A stretch of 64,000 nucleotides of DNA from Fragum whitleyi (GCA_948146395.1 OX411547.1:28643114-28707113), one strand, 5' to 3'; numbered from the stretch's first letter, positions 1-13,874 are shown. Notes: generated by a model not told the origin, from the sequence alone. A program made the numbers and translations.

Positions 1-155
1 GAAATTTTGGACAAGATAGATGTATTTTTGAAAGAGCTTGTTGTTACCTACCATAAATTGAGACAATTTCCTGCAGTTATAGATGTCTTGATAAACACTC
101 TGAAAAGTTGCAAAGGATTGGACAAGATAGAGTTACCGCCAAAATTTATTCAAGG
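1..155 (+). CDS. URB2: URB2 exon A (5' end cut by window)
   Basis: Frame 1 is open from the first base, giving codons 1-51 plus two bases. It contains VTYHKLRQFPAVIDVLINTL and ends at PPKFIQ. The donor is GTTTGT at 156. The leftover GG joins the first A of exon B to make Gly, which fixes this donor over the nearby GT at 160. A frameshifted copy of the second half lies at 16827-16919. Confidence 0.75.
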
Positions 156-304
156 GTTTGTATTTATAGGCGTTACTAAGATTTTGAAATTTATACAAAC
201 TCATAAGGCAATCAACGTAAAATACATAGAATAAAGGCGATATGTGGACTGTGACAAAACATGAATATCCTCTGTCTGCTCCACTTTTCTATGATTTGAA
301 CATT

Positions 305-372
305 GGTGAATGATCAAAACACTGCAACTACAGCTTGAATAAGCTGTAGTTTCAATGTTGTGATCATTCATC
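305..372. repeat. Long palindrome near the left edge
   Basis: Arms of about 30 bp (GTGAATGATCAAAACACTG and its imperfect complement ending GTGATCATTCAT) around a 4-nt loop. It looks like a small foldback element in intron 1. 373-487 shows nothing else. Confidence 0.7.
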
Positions 373-1723
373 AACGACTTTTTTCTAAAGAGGATTAATT
401 TCTATTGAGCACTTGCGTAATGTGCATAATGGTAGTTATGCTCATATTATTTACGATGCGACCTCTTCATTCATGTGAAATATATAGTTTTTAGCTCCAC
501 TGGCTGAAGGGATGGCAGAGAGTTAGTGCGTACATTTGTAAACTTTTCTTTAAACATCTTCTCCTAAACTAATAGGTGGATCTTGATGAAACTTTGCCAC
601 AATCTTCCTTGGTTAGCCCTCTTCTAAAGTTAATCAAGAAATTTGGATTGACCTCCAATTATGGACATGGCAGTGAGGGGCTTATTTTTTTAGCCTGTAT
701 ATTTGAACAACATCTCCTGAACCATTGGGCCAATTTCAATGAAACTTTACCAAAATGTTCCTGGGTAGACCCTCTTCTACAGCCCCATGCCAAAAGTGAG
801 TCAAGTTTTATAATGGCGGCGCATAGTTGAAAAAATTTAAACAAACTTTAACAAAGGAACTTACCCTCTGATGATTTGGAATTGACTTTTAAAATGTTGT
901 TGCTCATTAGTTTTAAGCATCTACTAGCAAACAATGGTGAGGTTATCTGTGTTGGAGCTCTGATTAAACAATAATGAGACATCAGTCAAGGCATGGTGGA
1001 ATTTGTCTTTGATGTCTTTGACACCATGTATCAGGTAAAATATAATTATCACGGACTACTCCCAACAATTTCAACGAATTTCATTTTCAGATAAATCAGG
1101 GTCCTTTGCTGTTCAGCTGAGTCGAATTTTAAATCCCCATGATTCCATTCCTCTTAGATCTTGGGTGATAAAAATGGGCATAATCCTATTTGAAGAGTCT
1201 GAGATTGATTTCATTATTCTAAGCCCCTCGATGACAAATCTGTTCATCTTCTGTTTTAATTTACACTTTGAGAATATGTTTTCCCCCCTAAACAATCCAA
1301 TTTTTTAATTCTTTGTCATGCGGTGTATTCCAACACAATATTTCAAAACACATCAAGCAAAAACATTCACTTTTGTTGCTCTAAAAATCAGCTTCCAAGC
1401 TAAAAATATTTCTTCAATTGTATCTCTATTCCCTTTTAATTTTGAATTACACAAAACCAAACACTCAAGTTTATCTATAGATTTGGATACTTCCCTGGCT
1501 TATTATCCACTCACCAACATTTAAAAATATCCCATTTTATCAAGCTAGGTCAGTCCTTTTTTGAGAGTAAATAAAACTCACATATGTAAAACTTAAAGCG
1601 CTGAAAAACTTCAATACACAATAAATATTACAAGAAATAGTACACACCAATCTGAAAATAGACCAAACATACTTATTTTATCATGTAAACTTTGCATTGA
1701 GTGGTTTAACCCAGATAACATTC

Positions 1724-4170
1724 TTTTTAGCTCACCTGAGCAAAACGTGCTCAAGTGAGCTATTGTGATCACCTTTTGTCCGTCGTCCGTCCTCGAGTCA
1801 TCCGTCAACAATTTCTTTAAACAACATCTCCTCCTAAACTACTCGGCCAATTTTAACCAAACTTGGCAGAAATGTTCCTTAGGTGGTCCCCTTTAAGAAT
1901 TGCTAAAAGAATTGAAATCGGTGAAAAACTCTGGTTGCTATGGCAACCAAAGTTAAAAATTTAAGAAAATCTTCAGCCTTGAAATTTGGCATGGATGATC
2001 AGCTTATAGACCTTAATAAAAATAGCTAAAATCTTATCTGTAGGGCCACTAGGTGCGGAGCACCAGGGGGAGGGGGTAGTACTTTGATGAAAATTTTGTA
2101 ATCTTTAACCTTTTTCTTCTTCTGAACCAGGAGTCCTACAGATTTGAATATTGGCATTGATGATCAGCGTATGGACCGTTATAAAAATAGCTATAAATGG
2201 AGGATCAGCTCATAGACCTTAATAAAAATAGCTAAAATCATGACTGTAATGCCACCAGGTGCGGAGCACCAGGGGGGGGGGGGGTAGTACTTTTGTGAAA
2301 ATTTTGTAACTTTAATCTTCATCTTCTAATGAACCAGGAGCCCTACAGACTTCAATATTGGCATGGATGATAAGCATATGGATCTAAAATAAAATAGCTA
2401 AAATCATGAATGTAGGGCCACCAGATGCGGAGCATTAAGGGGAAGGGGGTAGTACTTTGGATCAATTTTGAAATCTTTAACCTTATTCTTCTCCTGGATC
2501 AGGAACCCTACAGACTTGAAAATTGTCATGGGTGATCAATATATTGACATTAATAAAAATAGCTAAAATCATCACTGTAGGGTCACCAGGTGCTGAGTGT
2601 CTTGGGGAGGGGGTAGTACTTTGGATAATTTTTGCTCGGCTGTTTTCGGAGAAAACCTGAGGTATTGCTATAGCCTTGGTGTCGTCGTCGTTCTCGTCGT
2701 TGTTGTCGTCGTCGTGCGAAAACTTTGACATTTTGTAATAACTTTTGAATGATTTGTGATAGGGTTTTCATATTCCACATGATGATTGCCTGGGACAAGG
2801 CCTTTCTGTTGGTACCAAGTTCAAGGTCATCAGTCAAGGTCAAGGTCATACATCAAGGTCAAACTTGTGAAAAAAATGCAAAAAGTTTGACAAATTGCCA
2901 TTACTTTTGAATGGTTAGTGATAGGGCCTTCATATTTCACATGATGATTGCCTTGGACAAGGCCTTTCTGTTTGTAACAAGTTCAAGGTCATCAGTCAAT
3001 GTCAAGGTCATTTTTCAAGGTCAAACTTGTGAAAAAATGCAAAAACTTTGACATATTGCAATAACTTTTGAAAGGTAAGTGATAGGGTCTTCATATTTCT
3101 TATGATGATTACCTTGGACAAGCATTTTCTGTTGGTACTAAGTTCAAGGTTATCAGTCAAGGTCATTTTCCAAGGTCAAACTTGTGAAAAAAATGCAAAA
3201 AACTTTGACAAATTGCCATAACTTTTGAATGGTTTGTTATAGGGCCTTCATATTTCACATGATGATTGCCTTGGACAAGGCCTTTCAGTTGGTACCTAGT
3301 TCAAGGTCATCAGTCAAGGTCAAGGTCATTTTTCAAGGTCAAACTTGTGAACAAAACTGCAAAAACTTTGACATATTGCAATTACTTCTGAATGGTAGGT
3401 GATAGGGTCTTCATATTTCACATGATGATTGCCTGGGACAAGCTCTTTCTGTTAGTACTAAGTTCAAGGTCATCAGTCAAGGTCAAGGTCATTTTCCTAA
3501 GTCAAACTTGTGAAAAAACTGCAAAAACTTTGACATTTTTGTAATATCTCTGGTTCTACTGAAGACATTCACATGAAACTTGACACACTTATTCAGCATC
3601 CAAAGGGCAACCTTTTCTTTCAAGGGGATAACTTTTGAAACATTTTCTGCAAATTGTGTCCCTTTTTCTACTTAGTTTTTTTCACCATCCATTAGTTATT
3701 TTACCATCCAGCACTTACAGCCGAGTGTAGGCACCCGTAGGCGGTGCTCTTGTTGAAATCTTTAAACTTCTTCTAATGAACCAGGAGTCCTACAGACTAG
3801 AAAATTGTTATGGATGATCAGCATATGGACATTAAATGAATTAGCTAAAATCATGACTGTAGATTCACCAGGTGCAGAGCATCTTGGGGGAGTGCTTTGT
3901 TGAGAAGTTTGAATCCCTACAGCCTTTATATTTGAAATGGATTGATCAACTCAGTCTGTATATCTGGCATAGATTAGCTGAGCACAGACCTTTTATGAAA
4001 AAAGCTTAGATAAATAATGACCAGGGGAGGAGCAGAGGGGGGGGGAGGATTATTTCAAATGTTATCTGATTGATTAAGTGAAAATCTCTTTTTCTGTGGT
4101 TGCATGGACATACCAAGGTAATGAAGCTTTTTTCTCAGGTGAGCGACCCTGGGCCAACGGCCCTCTTGTT
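1724..4170 (+). mobile_element. Helentron-like element, array unit 1
   Basis: 5' end TTTTTAGCTCACCTGAGC with stem AGCTCAC/GTGAGCT and inner stem GAGCA/TGCTC. A GTCCGTCGTCCGTCC stretch follows at 1778. Near the 3' end CAGGTGAGC (4136) is the inverted match of the 5' end, then hairpin GGGCC-AAC-GGCCC (4151-4163) and TCTTGTT (4164-4170). Modules carry the phrase CACCAGGTGCGGAGCACCAGG. Confidence 0.65.
2630..3754 (+). mobile_element. Nested Helentron-like element (TTTTCGGAGAAAACC family), unit 1
   Basis: 5' hairpin TTTTCGGAGAAAA, then a GTCGTCGTC/GTTGTTGTC tract, five modules of about 157-163 bp rich in TCAAGGTCA, then GCCGAG, hairpin GGCACC ... GGTGC and TCTTGTT. It lies inside the larger element of the same unit. 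Confidence 0.65.
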
Positions 4171-5116
4171 AATTTTACCCTTGAGGTATACTAATATAAT
4201 ATTTATAGCACCACCATTAAAAAACTTGACTCACTTATGGCATGGTGCTGTAAAGTTGTTCAAGAAATTTGGATTGACCTCCATACATAGGTGTGGCAAG
4301 GCAGCTTAACCATTGTGCAAATTTCAATGAAACTTTACCAGAATGTTCTTTAGGAGACCCTCTTCTAATGTTCTTCAGGAAATTTGGATTGACTCGGAAA
4401 TATGGGCGTGGCAGGATGGGCTTATTTTGAGCCCAAATCTTTGAACATCATCTTAACCATTGGGCCGATTTCAATGAACCTTTACCAGAATGTTCCTTGG
4501 GTGACCCTCTTCTAAAGTTGTACAAGGAATTTGGACTGACCCCAAAATAAGGGCATGGCAGAGCGGGTTTAATTTTTAAGCCCAAAATCTTTGCAAGACA
4601 TCTCCTCCAGAACCCTTTTGCTGATTTCAATGAAACTTTATAAGAATGTTCTTCGAGTGACCCTCTTCCAAAGTTGTTCAAGAAATTTGAATTGATCCCA
4701 AAATACAGGCGTGGAATGGCAGTGCTTATTTTGAGCCCGAAATCTTTGAATGACATCTCCTCCTGAACCATTAGGCCGATTTCAATGAAACTTTACCATT
4801 ATATACATTGAGTGACCCTCTTTTAAAGTTGCTCAAGAAATTTGGATTGACGGCAAAATATAGGCGTGACAGGGCAGACTTATTTTGAGCCCAAAATCTT
4901 TGAACAACTTCTCCTCCTGAAGTCCCATTTTATCAAGCTAGGTCAGTCCTTTTTTGAGAGTAAATAAAACTCACATATGTAAAACTTAAAGCGCTGAAAA
5001 ACTTCAATACACAATAAATATTACAAGAAATAGTACACACCAATCTGAAAATAGACCAAACATACTTATTTTATCATGTAAACTTTGCATTGAGTGGTTT
5101 AACCCAGATAACATTC

Positions 5117-7579
5117 TTTTTAGCTCACCTGAGCAAAACGTGCTCAAGTGAGCTATTGTGATCACCTTTTGTCCGTCGTCCGTCCTCGAGTCATCCGTCA
5201 ACAATTTCTTTAAACAACATCTCCTCCTAAACTACTCGGCCAATTTTAACCAAACTTGGCAGAAATGTTCCTTAGGTGGTCCCCTTTAAGAATTGCTAAA
5301 AGAATTGAAATCGGTGAAAAACTCTGGTTGCTATAGCAACCAAAGTTAAAAATTTAAGAAAATCTTCAGCCTTGAAATTTGGTATGGATGATCAGCTTAT
5401 AGACCTTAATAAAAATAGCTAAAATCTTATCTGTAGGGCCACTAGGTGCGGAGCACCAGGGGGAGGGGGTAGTACTTTGATGAAAATTTTGTAATCTTTA
5501 ACCTTTTTCTTCTTCTGAACCAGGAGTCCTACAGATTTGAATATTGGCATTGATGATCAGCATATGGACCGTTATAAAAATAGCTATAAATGGAGGATCA
5601 GCTCATAGACCTTAATAAAAATAGCTAAAATCATGACTGTAATGCCACCAGGTGCGGAGCACCAGGGGGGGGGGGTAGTACTTTTGTGAAAATTTTGTAA
5701 CTTTAATCTTCATCTTCTAATGAACCAGGAGCCCTACAGACTTCAATATTGGCATGGATGATAAGCATATGGATCTAAAATAAAATAGCTAAAATCATGA
5801 ATGTAGGGCCACCAGATGCGGAGCATTAAGGGGAAGGGGGTAGTACTTTGGATCAATTTTGAAATCTTTAACCTTATTCTTCTCCTGGATCAGGAACCCT
5901 ACAGACTTGAAAATTGTCATGGGTGATCAATATATTGACATTAATAAAAATAGCTAAAATCATCACTGTAGGGTCACCAGGTGCTGAGTGTCTTGGGGAG
6001 GGGGTAGTACTTTGGATAATTTTTGCTCGGCTGTTTTCGGAGAAAACCCGAGGTATTGCTATAGCCTTGGTGTCCTCGTAGTTCTCGTTGTTGTTGTCGT
6101 CGTCGTGCGAAAACTTTGACATTTTGTAATAACTTTTGAATGGTTTGTGATAGGGCTTTCATATTCCACATGATGATTGCCTGGGACAAGGCCTTTCTGT
6201 TGGTACCAAGTTCAAGGTCATCAGTCAAGGTAAAGGTCATACATCAAGGTCAAACTTGTGAAAAAAATGCAAAAAGTTTGACAAATTGCCATTACTTTTG
6301 AATGGTTAGTGATAGGGCCTTCATATTTCACATGATGATTGCCTTGGACTAGGCCTTTCTGTTTGTAACAAGTTCAAGGTCATCAGTCAATGTCAAGGTC
6401 ATTTTTCAAGGTCAAACTTGTGAAAAAATGCAAAAACTTTGACATATTGCAATAACTTTTGAAAGGTAAGTGATAGGGTCTTCATATTTCTTATGATGAT
6501 TACCTTGGACAAGCATTTTCTGTTGGTACTAAGTTCAAGGTTATCAGTCAAGGTCATTTTCCAAGGTCAAACTTGTGAAAAAAATGCAAAAAACTTTGAC
6601 AAATTGCCATAACTTTTGAATGGTTTGTTATAGGGCCTTCATATTTCACATGATGATTGCCTTGGACAAGGCCTTTCAGTTGGTACCTAGTTCAAGGTCA
6701 TCAGTCAAGGTCAAGGTCAAACTTGTGAACAAAACTGCAAAAACTTTGACATATTGCAATTACTTCTGAATGGTAGGTGATAGGGTCTTCATATTTCACA
6801 TGATGATTGCCTGGGACAAGCTCTTTCTGTTAGTACTAAGTTCAAGGTCATCAGTCAAGGTCAAGGTCATTTTCCAAAGTCAAACTTGTGAAAAAACTGC
6901 AAAAACTTTGACATTTTTGTAATATCTCTGGTTCTACTGAAGACATTCACATGAAACTTGACACACTTATTCAGCATCCAAAGGGCAACCTTTTCTTTCA
7001 AGGGGATAACTTTTGAAACATTTTCTGCAAATTGTGTCCCTTTTTCTACTTAGTTTTTTTTCACCATCCATTAGTTATTTTACCATCCAGCACTTACAGC
7101 CGAGTGTAGGCACCCGTAGGCGGTGCTCTTGTTGAAATCTTTAAACTTCTTCTAATGAACCAGGAGTCCTACAGACTAGAAAATTGTTATGGATGATCAG
7201 CATATGGACATTAAATGAATTAGCTAAAATCATGACTGTAGATTCACCAGGTGCAGAGCATCTTGGGGGAGTGCTTTGTTGAGAAGTTTGAATCCCTACA
7301 GCCTTTATATTTGAAATGGATTGATCAACTCATTAAAGAAAACTTTAAAAGTTTCAGACTCAGCCTGTATATCTGGCATAGATTAGCTGAGCACAGACCT
7401 TTTATGAAAAAAGCTTAAATAAATAATGACCAGGGGAGGAGCAGAGGGGGGGGGAGGATTTTTTCAAATGTTATCTGATTGAATAAGTGAAAATCTCTTT
7501 TTCTGTGGTTGCATGGACATACCTAGGTAATGAAGCTTTTTTCTCCGGTGAGCGACCCTGGGCCAACGGCCCTCATGTT
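5117..7579 (+). mobile_element. Helentron-like element, array unit 2
   Basis: Same build as in unit 1. The 3' hairpin GGGCC-AAC-GGCCC is intact, but the terminal motif reads TCATGTT instead of TCTTGTT (7573-7579). Confidence 0.62.
6020..7133 (+). mobile_element. Nested TTTTCGGAGAAAACC element, unit 2
   Basis: Same ends as in unit 1, finishing GGTGCTCTTGTT. One module lacks the short stretch between two TCAAGGTCA sites near 6716, a 12-16 bp internal deletion shared with unit 3. Confidence 0.62.
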
Positions 7580-8525
7580 AATTTTACCCTTGAGGTGTAC
7601 TAATATAATATTTATAGCGCCACCATTAAAAAACTTGACTCACTTATGGCATGGTGCTGTAAAGTTGTTCAAGAAATTTGGATTGACCTCCATACATAGG
7701 TGTGGCAGGGCAGCTTAACCATTGTGCAAATTTCAATGAAACTTTACCAGAATGTTCTTTAGGAGACCCTCTTCTAATGTTCTTCAGGAAATTTGGATTG
7801 ACTCGGAAATATGGGCGTGGCAGGGTGGGCTTATTTTGAGCCCAAATCTTTGAACAACATCTTAACCATTGGGCCGATTTCAATGAACCTTTACCAGAAT
7901 GTTCCTTGGGTGACCCTCTTCTAAAGTTGTACAAGGAATTTGGACTGACCCCAAAATAAGGGCATGGCAGAGCGGGTTTAATTTTTAAGCCCAAAATCTT
8001 TGCAAGACATCTCCTCCAGAACCTTTTTGCTGATTTCAATGAAACTTTATAAGAATGTTCTTCGAGTGACCCTCTTCCAAAGTTGTTCAAGAAATTTGAA
8101 TTGATCCCAAAATACGGGCGTGGAATGGCAGTGCTTATTTTGAGCCCGAAATCTTTGAATGACATCTCCTCCTGAACCATTAGGCCGATTTCAATGAAAC
8201 TTTACCATTATATACATTGAGTGACCCTCTTTTAAAGTTGCTCAAGAAATTTGGATTGACGGCAAAATATAGGCGTGACAGGGCAGACTTATTTTGAGCC
8301 CAAGATCTTAGAACAACTTCTCCTCCTGAAGTCCCATTTTATCAAGCTAGGTCAGTCCTTTTTTGAGAGTAAATAAAACTCACATATGTAAAACTTAAAG
8401 CGCTGAAAAACTTCAATACACAATAAATATTACAAGAAATAGTACACACCAATCTGAAAATAGACCAAACATACTTATTTTATCATGTAAACTTTGCATT
8501 GAGTGGTTTAACCCAGATAACATTC

Positions 8526-10994
8526 TTTTTAGCTCACCTGAGCAAAACGTGCTCAAGTGAGCTATTGTGATCACCTTTTGTCCGTCGTCCATCCTCGAGT
8601 CGTCCGTCGTCCGTCAACAATTTCTTTAAACAACATCTCCTCCTAAACTACTCGGCCAATTTTAACCAAACTTGGCAGAAATGTTCCTTAGGTGGTCCCC
8701 TTTAAGAATTGCTAAAAGAATTGAAATCGGTGAAAACTCTGGTTGCTATGGCAACCAAAGTTAAAAACTTAAGAAAATCTTCAGCCTTGAAATTTGGCAT
8801 GGATGATCAGCTTATAGACCTTAATAAAAATAGCTAAAATCTTATCTGTAGGGCCACTAGGTGCGGAGCACCAGGGGGAGGGGGTAGTACTTTGATGAAA
8901 ATTTTGTAATCTTTAACCTTTTTCTTCTTCTGAACCAGGAGTCCTACAGATTTGAATATTGGCATTGATGATCAGCGTATGGACCTTTATAAAAATAGCT
9001 ATAAATGGAGGATCAGCTCATAGACCTTAATAAAAATAGCTAAAATCATGACTGTAATGCCACCAGGTGCGGAGCACCAGGGGGGGGGGGGTAGTACTTT
9101 TGTGAAAATTTTGTAACTTTAATCTTCATCTTCTAATGAACCAGGAGCCCTACAGACTTCAATATTGGCATGGATGATAAGCATATGGATCTAAAATAAA
9201 ATAGCTAAAATCATGAATGTAGGGCCACCAGATGCGGAGCATTAAGGGGAAGGGGGTAGTACTTTGGATCAATTTTGAAATCTTTAACCTTATTCTTCTC
9301 CTGGATCAGGAACCCTACAGACTTGAAAATTGTCATGGGTGATCAATATATTGACATTAATAAAAATAGCTAAAATCATCACTGTAGGGTCACCAGGTGC
9401 TGAGTGTCTTGGGGAGGGGGTAGTACTTTGGATAATTTTTGCTCGGCTGTTTTCGGAGAAAACCCGAGGTATTGCTATAGCCTTGGTGTCCTCGTCGTTC
9501 TCGTTGTTGTTGTCGTCGTCGTGCGAAAACTTTGACATTTTGTTATAACTTTTGAATGGTTTGTGATAGGGCTTTCATATTCCACATGATGATTGCCTGG
9601 GACAAGGCCTTTCTGTTGGTACCAAGTTCAAGGTCATCAGTCAAGGTAAAGGTCATACATCAAGGTCAAACTTGTGAAAAAAATGCAAAAAGTTTGACAA
9701 ATTGCCATTACTTTTGAATGGTTAGTGATAGGGCCTTCATATTTCACATGGTGATTGCCTTGGACAAGGCCTTTCTGTTTGTAACAAGTTCAAGGTCATC
9801 AGTCAATGTCAAGGTCATTTTTCAAGGTCAAACTTGTGAAAAAATGCAAAAACTTTGACATATTGCAATAACTTTTGAAAGGTAAGTGATAGGGTCTTCA
9901 TATTTCTTATGATGATTACCTTGGACAAGCATTTTCTGTTGGTACTAAGTTCAAGGTTATCAGTCAAGGTCATTTTCCAAGGTCAAACTTGTGAAAAAAA
10001 TGCAAAAAACTTTGACAAATTGCCATAACTTTTGAATGGTTTATTATAGGGCCTTCATATTTCACATGATGATTGCCTTAGACAAGGCCTTTCAGTTGGT
10101 ACCTAGTTCAAGGTCATCAGTCAAGGTCAAGGTCAAACTTGTGAACAAAACTGCAAAAACTTTGACATATTGCAATTACTTCTGAATGGTAGGTGATAGG
10201 GTCTTCATATTTCACATGATGATTGCCTGGGACAAGCTCTTTCTGTTAGTACTAAGTTCAAGGTCATCAGTCAAGGTCAAGGTCATTTTCCAAAGTCAAA
10301 CTTGTGAAAAAACTGCAAAAACTTTGACATTTTTGTAATATCTCTGGTTCTACTGAAGACATTCACATGAAACTTGACACACTTATTCAGCATCCAAAGG
10401 GCAACCTTTTCTTTCAAGGGGATAACTTTTGAAACATTTTCTGCCAATTGTGTCCCTTTTTCTACTTAGTTTTTTTCACCATCCATTAGTTATTTTACCA
10501 TCCAGCACTTACAGCCGAGTGTAGGCACCCGTAGGCGGTGCTCTTGTTGAAATCTTTAAACTTCTTCTAATGAACCAGGAGTCCTACAGACTAGAAAATT
10601 GTTATGGATGATCAGCATATGGACATTAAATGAATTAGCTAAAATCATGACTGTAGATTCACCAGGTGCAGAGCATCTTGGGGGAGTGCTTTGTTGAGAA
10701 GTTTGAATCCCTACAGCCTTTATATTTGAAATGGATTGATCAACTCATTAAAGAAAACTTTAAAAGTCTCAGACTCAGCCTGTATATCTGGCATAGATTA
10801 GCTGATCACAGACCTTTTATGAAAAAAGCTTAAATAAATAATGACCAGGGGAGGAGCAGAGGGGGGGGGAGGATTATTTCAAATGTTATCTGATTGAATA
10901 AGTGAAAATCTCTTTTTCTGTGGTTGCATGGACATACCTAGGTAATGAAGCTTTTTTCTCAGATGAGCGACCCTGGGCCAACGGCCCTCTTGTT
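8526..10994 (+). mobile_element. Helentron-like element, array unit 3
   Basis: Ends as in unit 1, with TCTTGTT at 10988-10994. The GTCC tract is longer (CGAGTCGTCCGTCGTCCGTC), showing slippage in that stretch between units. Confidence 0.62.
9436..10548 (+). mobile_element. Nested TTTTCGGAGAAAACC element, unit 3
   Basis: Same hairpins and five TCAAGGTCA modules as its counterparts, ending GGTGCTCTTGTT at 10548. Confidence 0.62.
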
Positions 10995-11939
10995 AATTTT
11001 ACCCTTGAGGTGTACTAATATAATATTTATAGCGCCACCATTAAAAAACTTGACTCAGTTATGGCATGGTGCTGTAAAGTTGTTCAAGAAATTTGGATTG
11101 ACCTCCATACATAGGTGTGGCAGGGCAGCTTAACCATTGTGCAAATTTCAATGAAACTTTACCAGAATGTTCTTTAGGAGACCCTCTTCTAATGTTCTTC
11201 AGGAAATTTGGATTGACTCGGAAATATGGGCGTGGCAGGGTGGGCTTATTTTGAGCCCAAATCTTTGAACAACATCTTAACCATTGGGCCGATTTCAATG
11301 AACCTTTACCAGAATGTTCCTTGGGTGACCCTCTTCTAAAGTTGTACAAGGAATTTGGACTGACCCCAAAATAAGGGCATGGCAGAGCGGGTTTAATTTT
11401 TAAGCCCAAAATCTTTGCAAGACATCTCCTCCAGAACCTTTTTGCTGATTTCAATGAAACTTTATAAGAATGTTCTTCGAGTGACCCTCTTCCAAAGTTG
11501 TTCAAGAAATTTGAATTGATCCCAAAATACAGGCGTGGAATGGCAGTGCTTATTTTGAGCCCGAAATCTTTGAATGACATCTCCTCCTGAACCATTAGGC
11601 CGATTTCAATGAAACTTTACCATTATATACATTGAGTGACCCTCTTTTAAAGTTGCTCAAGAAATTTGGATTGACAGCAAAATATAGGCGTGACAGGGCA
11701 GACTTATTTTGAGCCAAAAATCTTTGAACAACTTCTCCTCCTGAAGTCCCATTTTATCAAGCTAGGTCAGTCCTTTTTTGAGAGTAAATAAAACTTACAT
11801 ATGTAAAACTTAAAGCGCTGAAAAACTTCAATACACAATAAATATTACAAGAAATAGTACACACCAATCTGAAAATAGACCAAACATACTTATTTTATCA
11901 TGTAACTTTGCATTGAGTGGTTTAACCCAGATAACATTC

Positions 11940-13874
11940 TTTTTAGCTCACCTGAGCTAAACGTGCTCAAGTGAGCTATTGTGATCACCTTTTGTCCGTC
12001 GTCCGTCCTCGAGTCGTCCGTCAACAATTTCTTTAAACAACATCTCCTCCTAAACTACTCGGCCAATTTTAACCAAACTTGGCAGAAATGTTCCTTAGGT
12101 GGTCCCCTTTAAGAATTGCTAAAAGAATTGAAATCGGTGAAAAACTCTGGTTGCTATGGCAACCAAAGTTAAAAAAAAATAGCTAAACTCTTATCTGTAG
12201 GGCCACTAGGTGCGGAGCACCAGGGGGAGGGGGTAGTACTTTGATGAAAATTTTGTAATCTTTAACCTTTTTCTTCTTCTGAACCAGGAGTCCTACAGAT
12301 TTGAATATTGGCATTGATGATCAGCGTATGGACCTTTATAAAAATAGCTATAAATGGAGGATCAGCTCATAGACCTTAATAAAAATAGCTAAGATCATGA
12401 CTGTAATGCCACCAGGTGCGGAGCACCAGGGGGGGGTAGTACTTTTGTGAAAATTTTGTAACTTTAATCTTCATCTTCTTATGAACCAGGAGCCCTACAG
12501 ACTTCAATATTGGCATGGATGATAAGCATATGGATCTAAAATAAAATAGCTAAAATCATGAATGTAGGGCCACCAGATGCGGAGCATTAAGGGGAAGGGG
12601 GTAGTACTTTGGATCAATTTTGAAATCTTTAACCTTATTCTTCTCCTGGATCAGGAACCCTACAGACTTGAAAATTGTCATGGGTGATCAATATATTGAC
12701 ATTAATAAAAATAGCTAAAATCATCACTGTAGGGTCACCAGGTGCTGAGTGTCTTGGGGAGGGGGTAGTACTTTGGATAATTTTTGCTCGGCTGTTTTCG
12801 GAGAAAACCCGAGGTATTGCTATAGCCTTGGTGTCGTCGTCGTTCTCGTCGTTGTTGTCGTCGTCTTGCGAAAACTTTGACATTTTGTAATAACTTTTGA
12901 ATGGTTTGTGATAGGGCTTTCATATTCCACATGATGATTGCCTGGGACAAGGCCTTTCTGTTGGTACCAAGTTCTAGGTCATCAGTCAAGGTAAAGGTCA
13001 TTCATCAAGGTCAAACTTGTGAAAAAAATGCAAAAAGTTTGACAAATTGCCATTACTTTTGAATGGTTAGTGATAGGGCCTTCATATTTCACATGGTGAT
13101 TGCCTTGGACAAGGCCTTTCTGTTTGTAACAAGTTCAAGGTCATCAGTCAATGTCAAGGTCATTTTCCAAAGTCTAACTTGTGAAAAAACTGCAAAAACT
13201 TTGACATTTTTGTAATATCTCTGGTTCTACTGAAGACATTCACATGAAACTTGACACACTTATTCAGCATCCAAAGGGCAACCTTTTCTTTCAAGGGGAT
13301 AACTTTTGAAACATTTTCTGCAAATTGTGTCCCTTTTTCTACTTAGTTTTTTTCACCATCCATTAGTTATTTTACCATCCAGCACTTACAGCCGAGTGTA
13401 GGCACCCGTAGGCGGTGCTCTTGTTGAAATCTTTAAACTTCTTCTAATGAACCAGGAGTCCTACAGACTAGAAAATTGTTATGGATGATCAGCATATGGA
13501 CATTAAATGAATTAGCTAAAATCATGACTGTAGATTCACCAGGTGCAGAGCATCTTGGGGGAGTGCTTTGTTGAGAAGTTTGAATCCCTACAGCCTTTAT
13601 ATTTGAAATGGATTGATCAACTCATTAAAGAAAACTTTAAAAGTCTCAGACTCAGCCTGTATATCTGGCATAGATTAGCTGATCACAGACCTTTTATGAA
13701 AAAAGCTTAAATAAATAATGACCAGGGGAGGAGCAGAGGGGGGGGGGGGAGGATTATTTCAAATGTTATCTGATTGAATAAGTAAAAATCTCTTTTTCTG
13801 TGGTTGCATGGACATACCTAGGTAATGAAGCTTTTTTCTCCGGTGAGCGACCCTGGGCCAACGGCCCTCTTGTT
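11940..13874 (+). mobile_element. Helentron-like element, array unit 4 (shortened)
   Basis: Both termini are present, but about 60 bp are missing near 12173 where AAAGTTAAAAAAAAATAGC replaces a module part. The nested element inside has also lost modules. Together these explain why this unit is about 530 bp shorter. Confidence 0.62.
12781..13425 (+). mobile_element. Nested TTTTCGGAGAAAACC element, unit 4 (module loss)
   Basis: Only two of the five modules remain: the sequence jumps at about 13160 from module 2 into the last TCAAACTTGTG stretch, a loss of about 470 bp, close to three modules. The ends are unchanged. Confidence 0.65.

Noticed and set aside
156..159. GT at 160 (GTATTT) as the exon A donor
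   Set aside because: It would leave phase 0, while exon B needs two bases before it; the GTTTGT at 156 restores the frame.
2483..2849. Overlapping 82-88-residue minus-strand frames repeated in each array unit
   Set aside because: Two overlapping frames on the same strand across the GTC tract and repeat modules; they come from the low-complexity tract.
7644..8180. 178-residue minus-strand open frame, repeated almost unchanged at 11059-11595 and 13939-14475
   Set aside because: It is the complement of tandem 150-156-bp repeat modules. The period is near a multiple of three, so a stop-free frame repeats itself. No start context, splice sites or domain; unit 1 breaks the frame.
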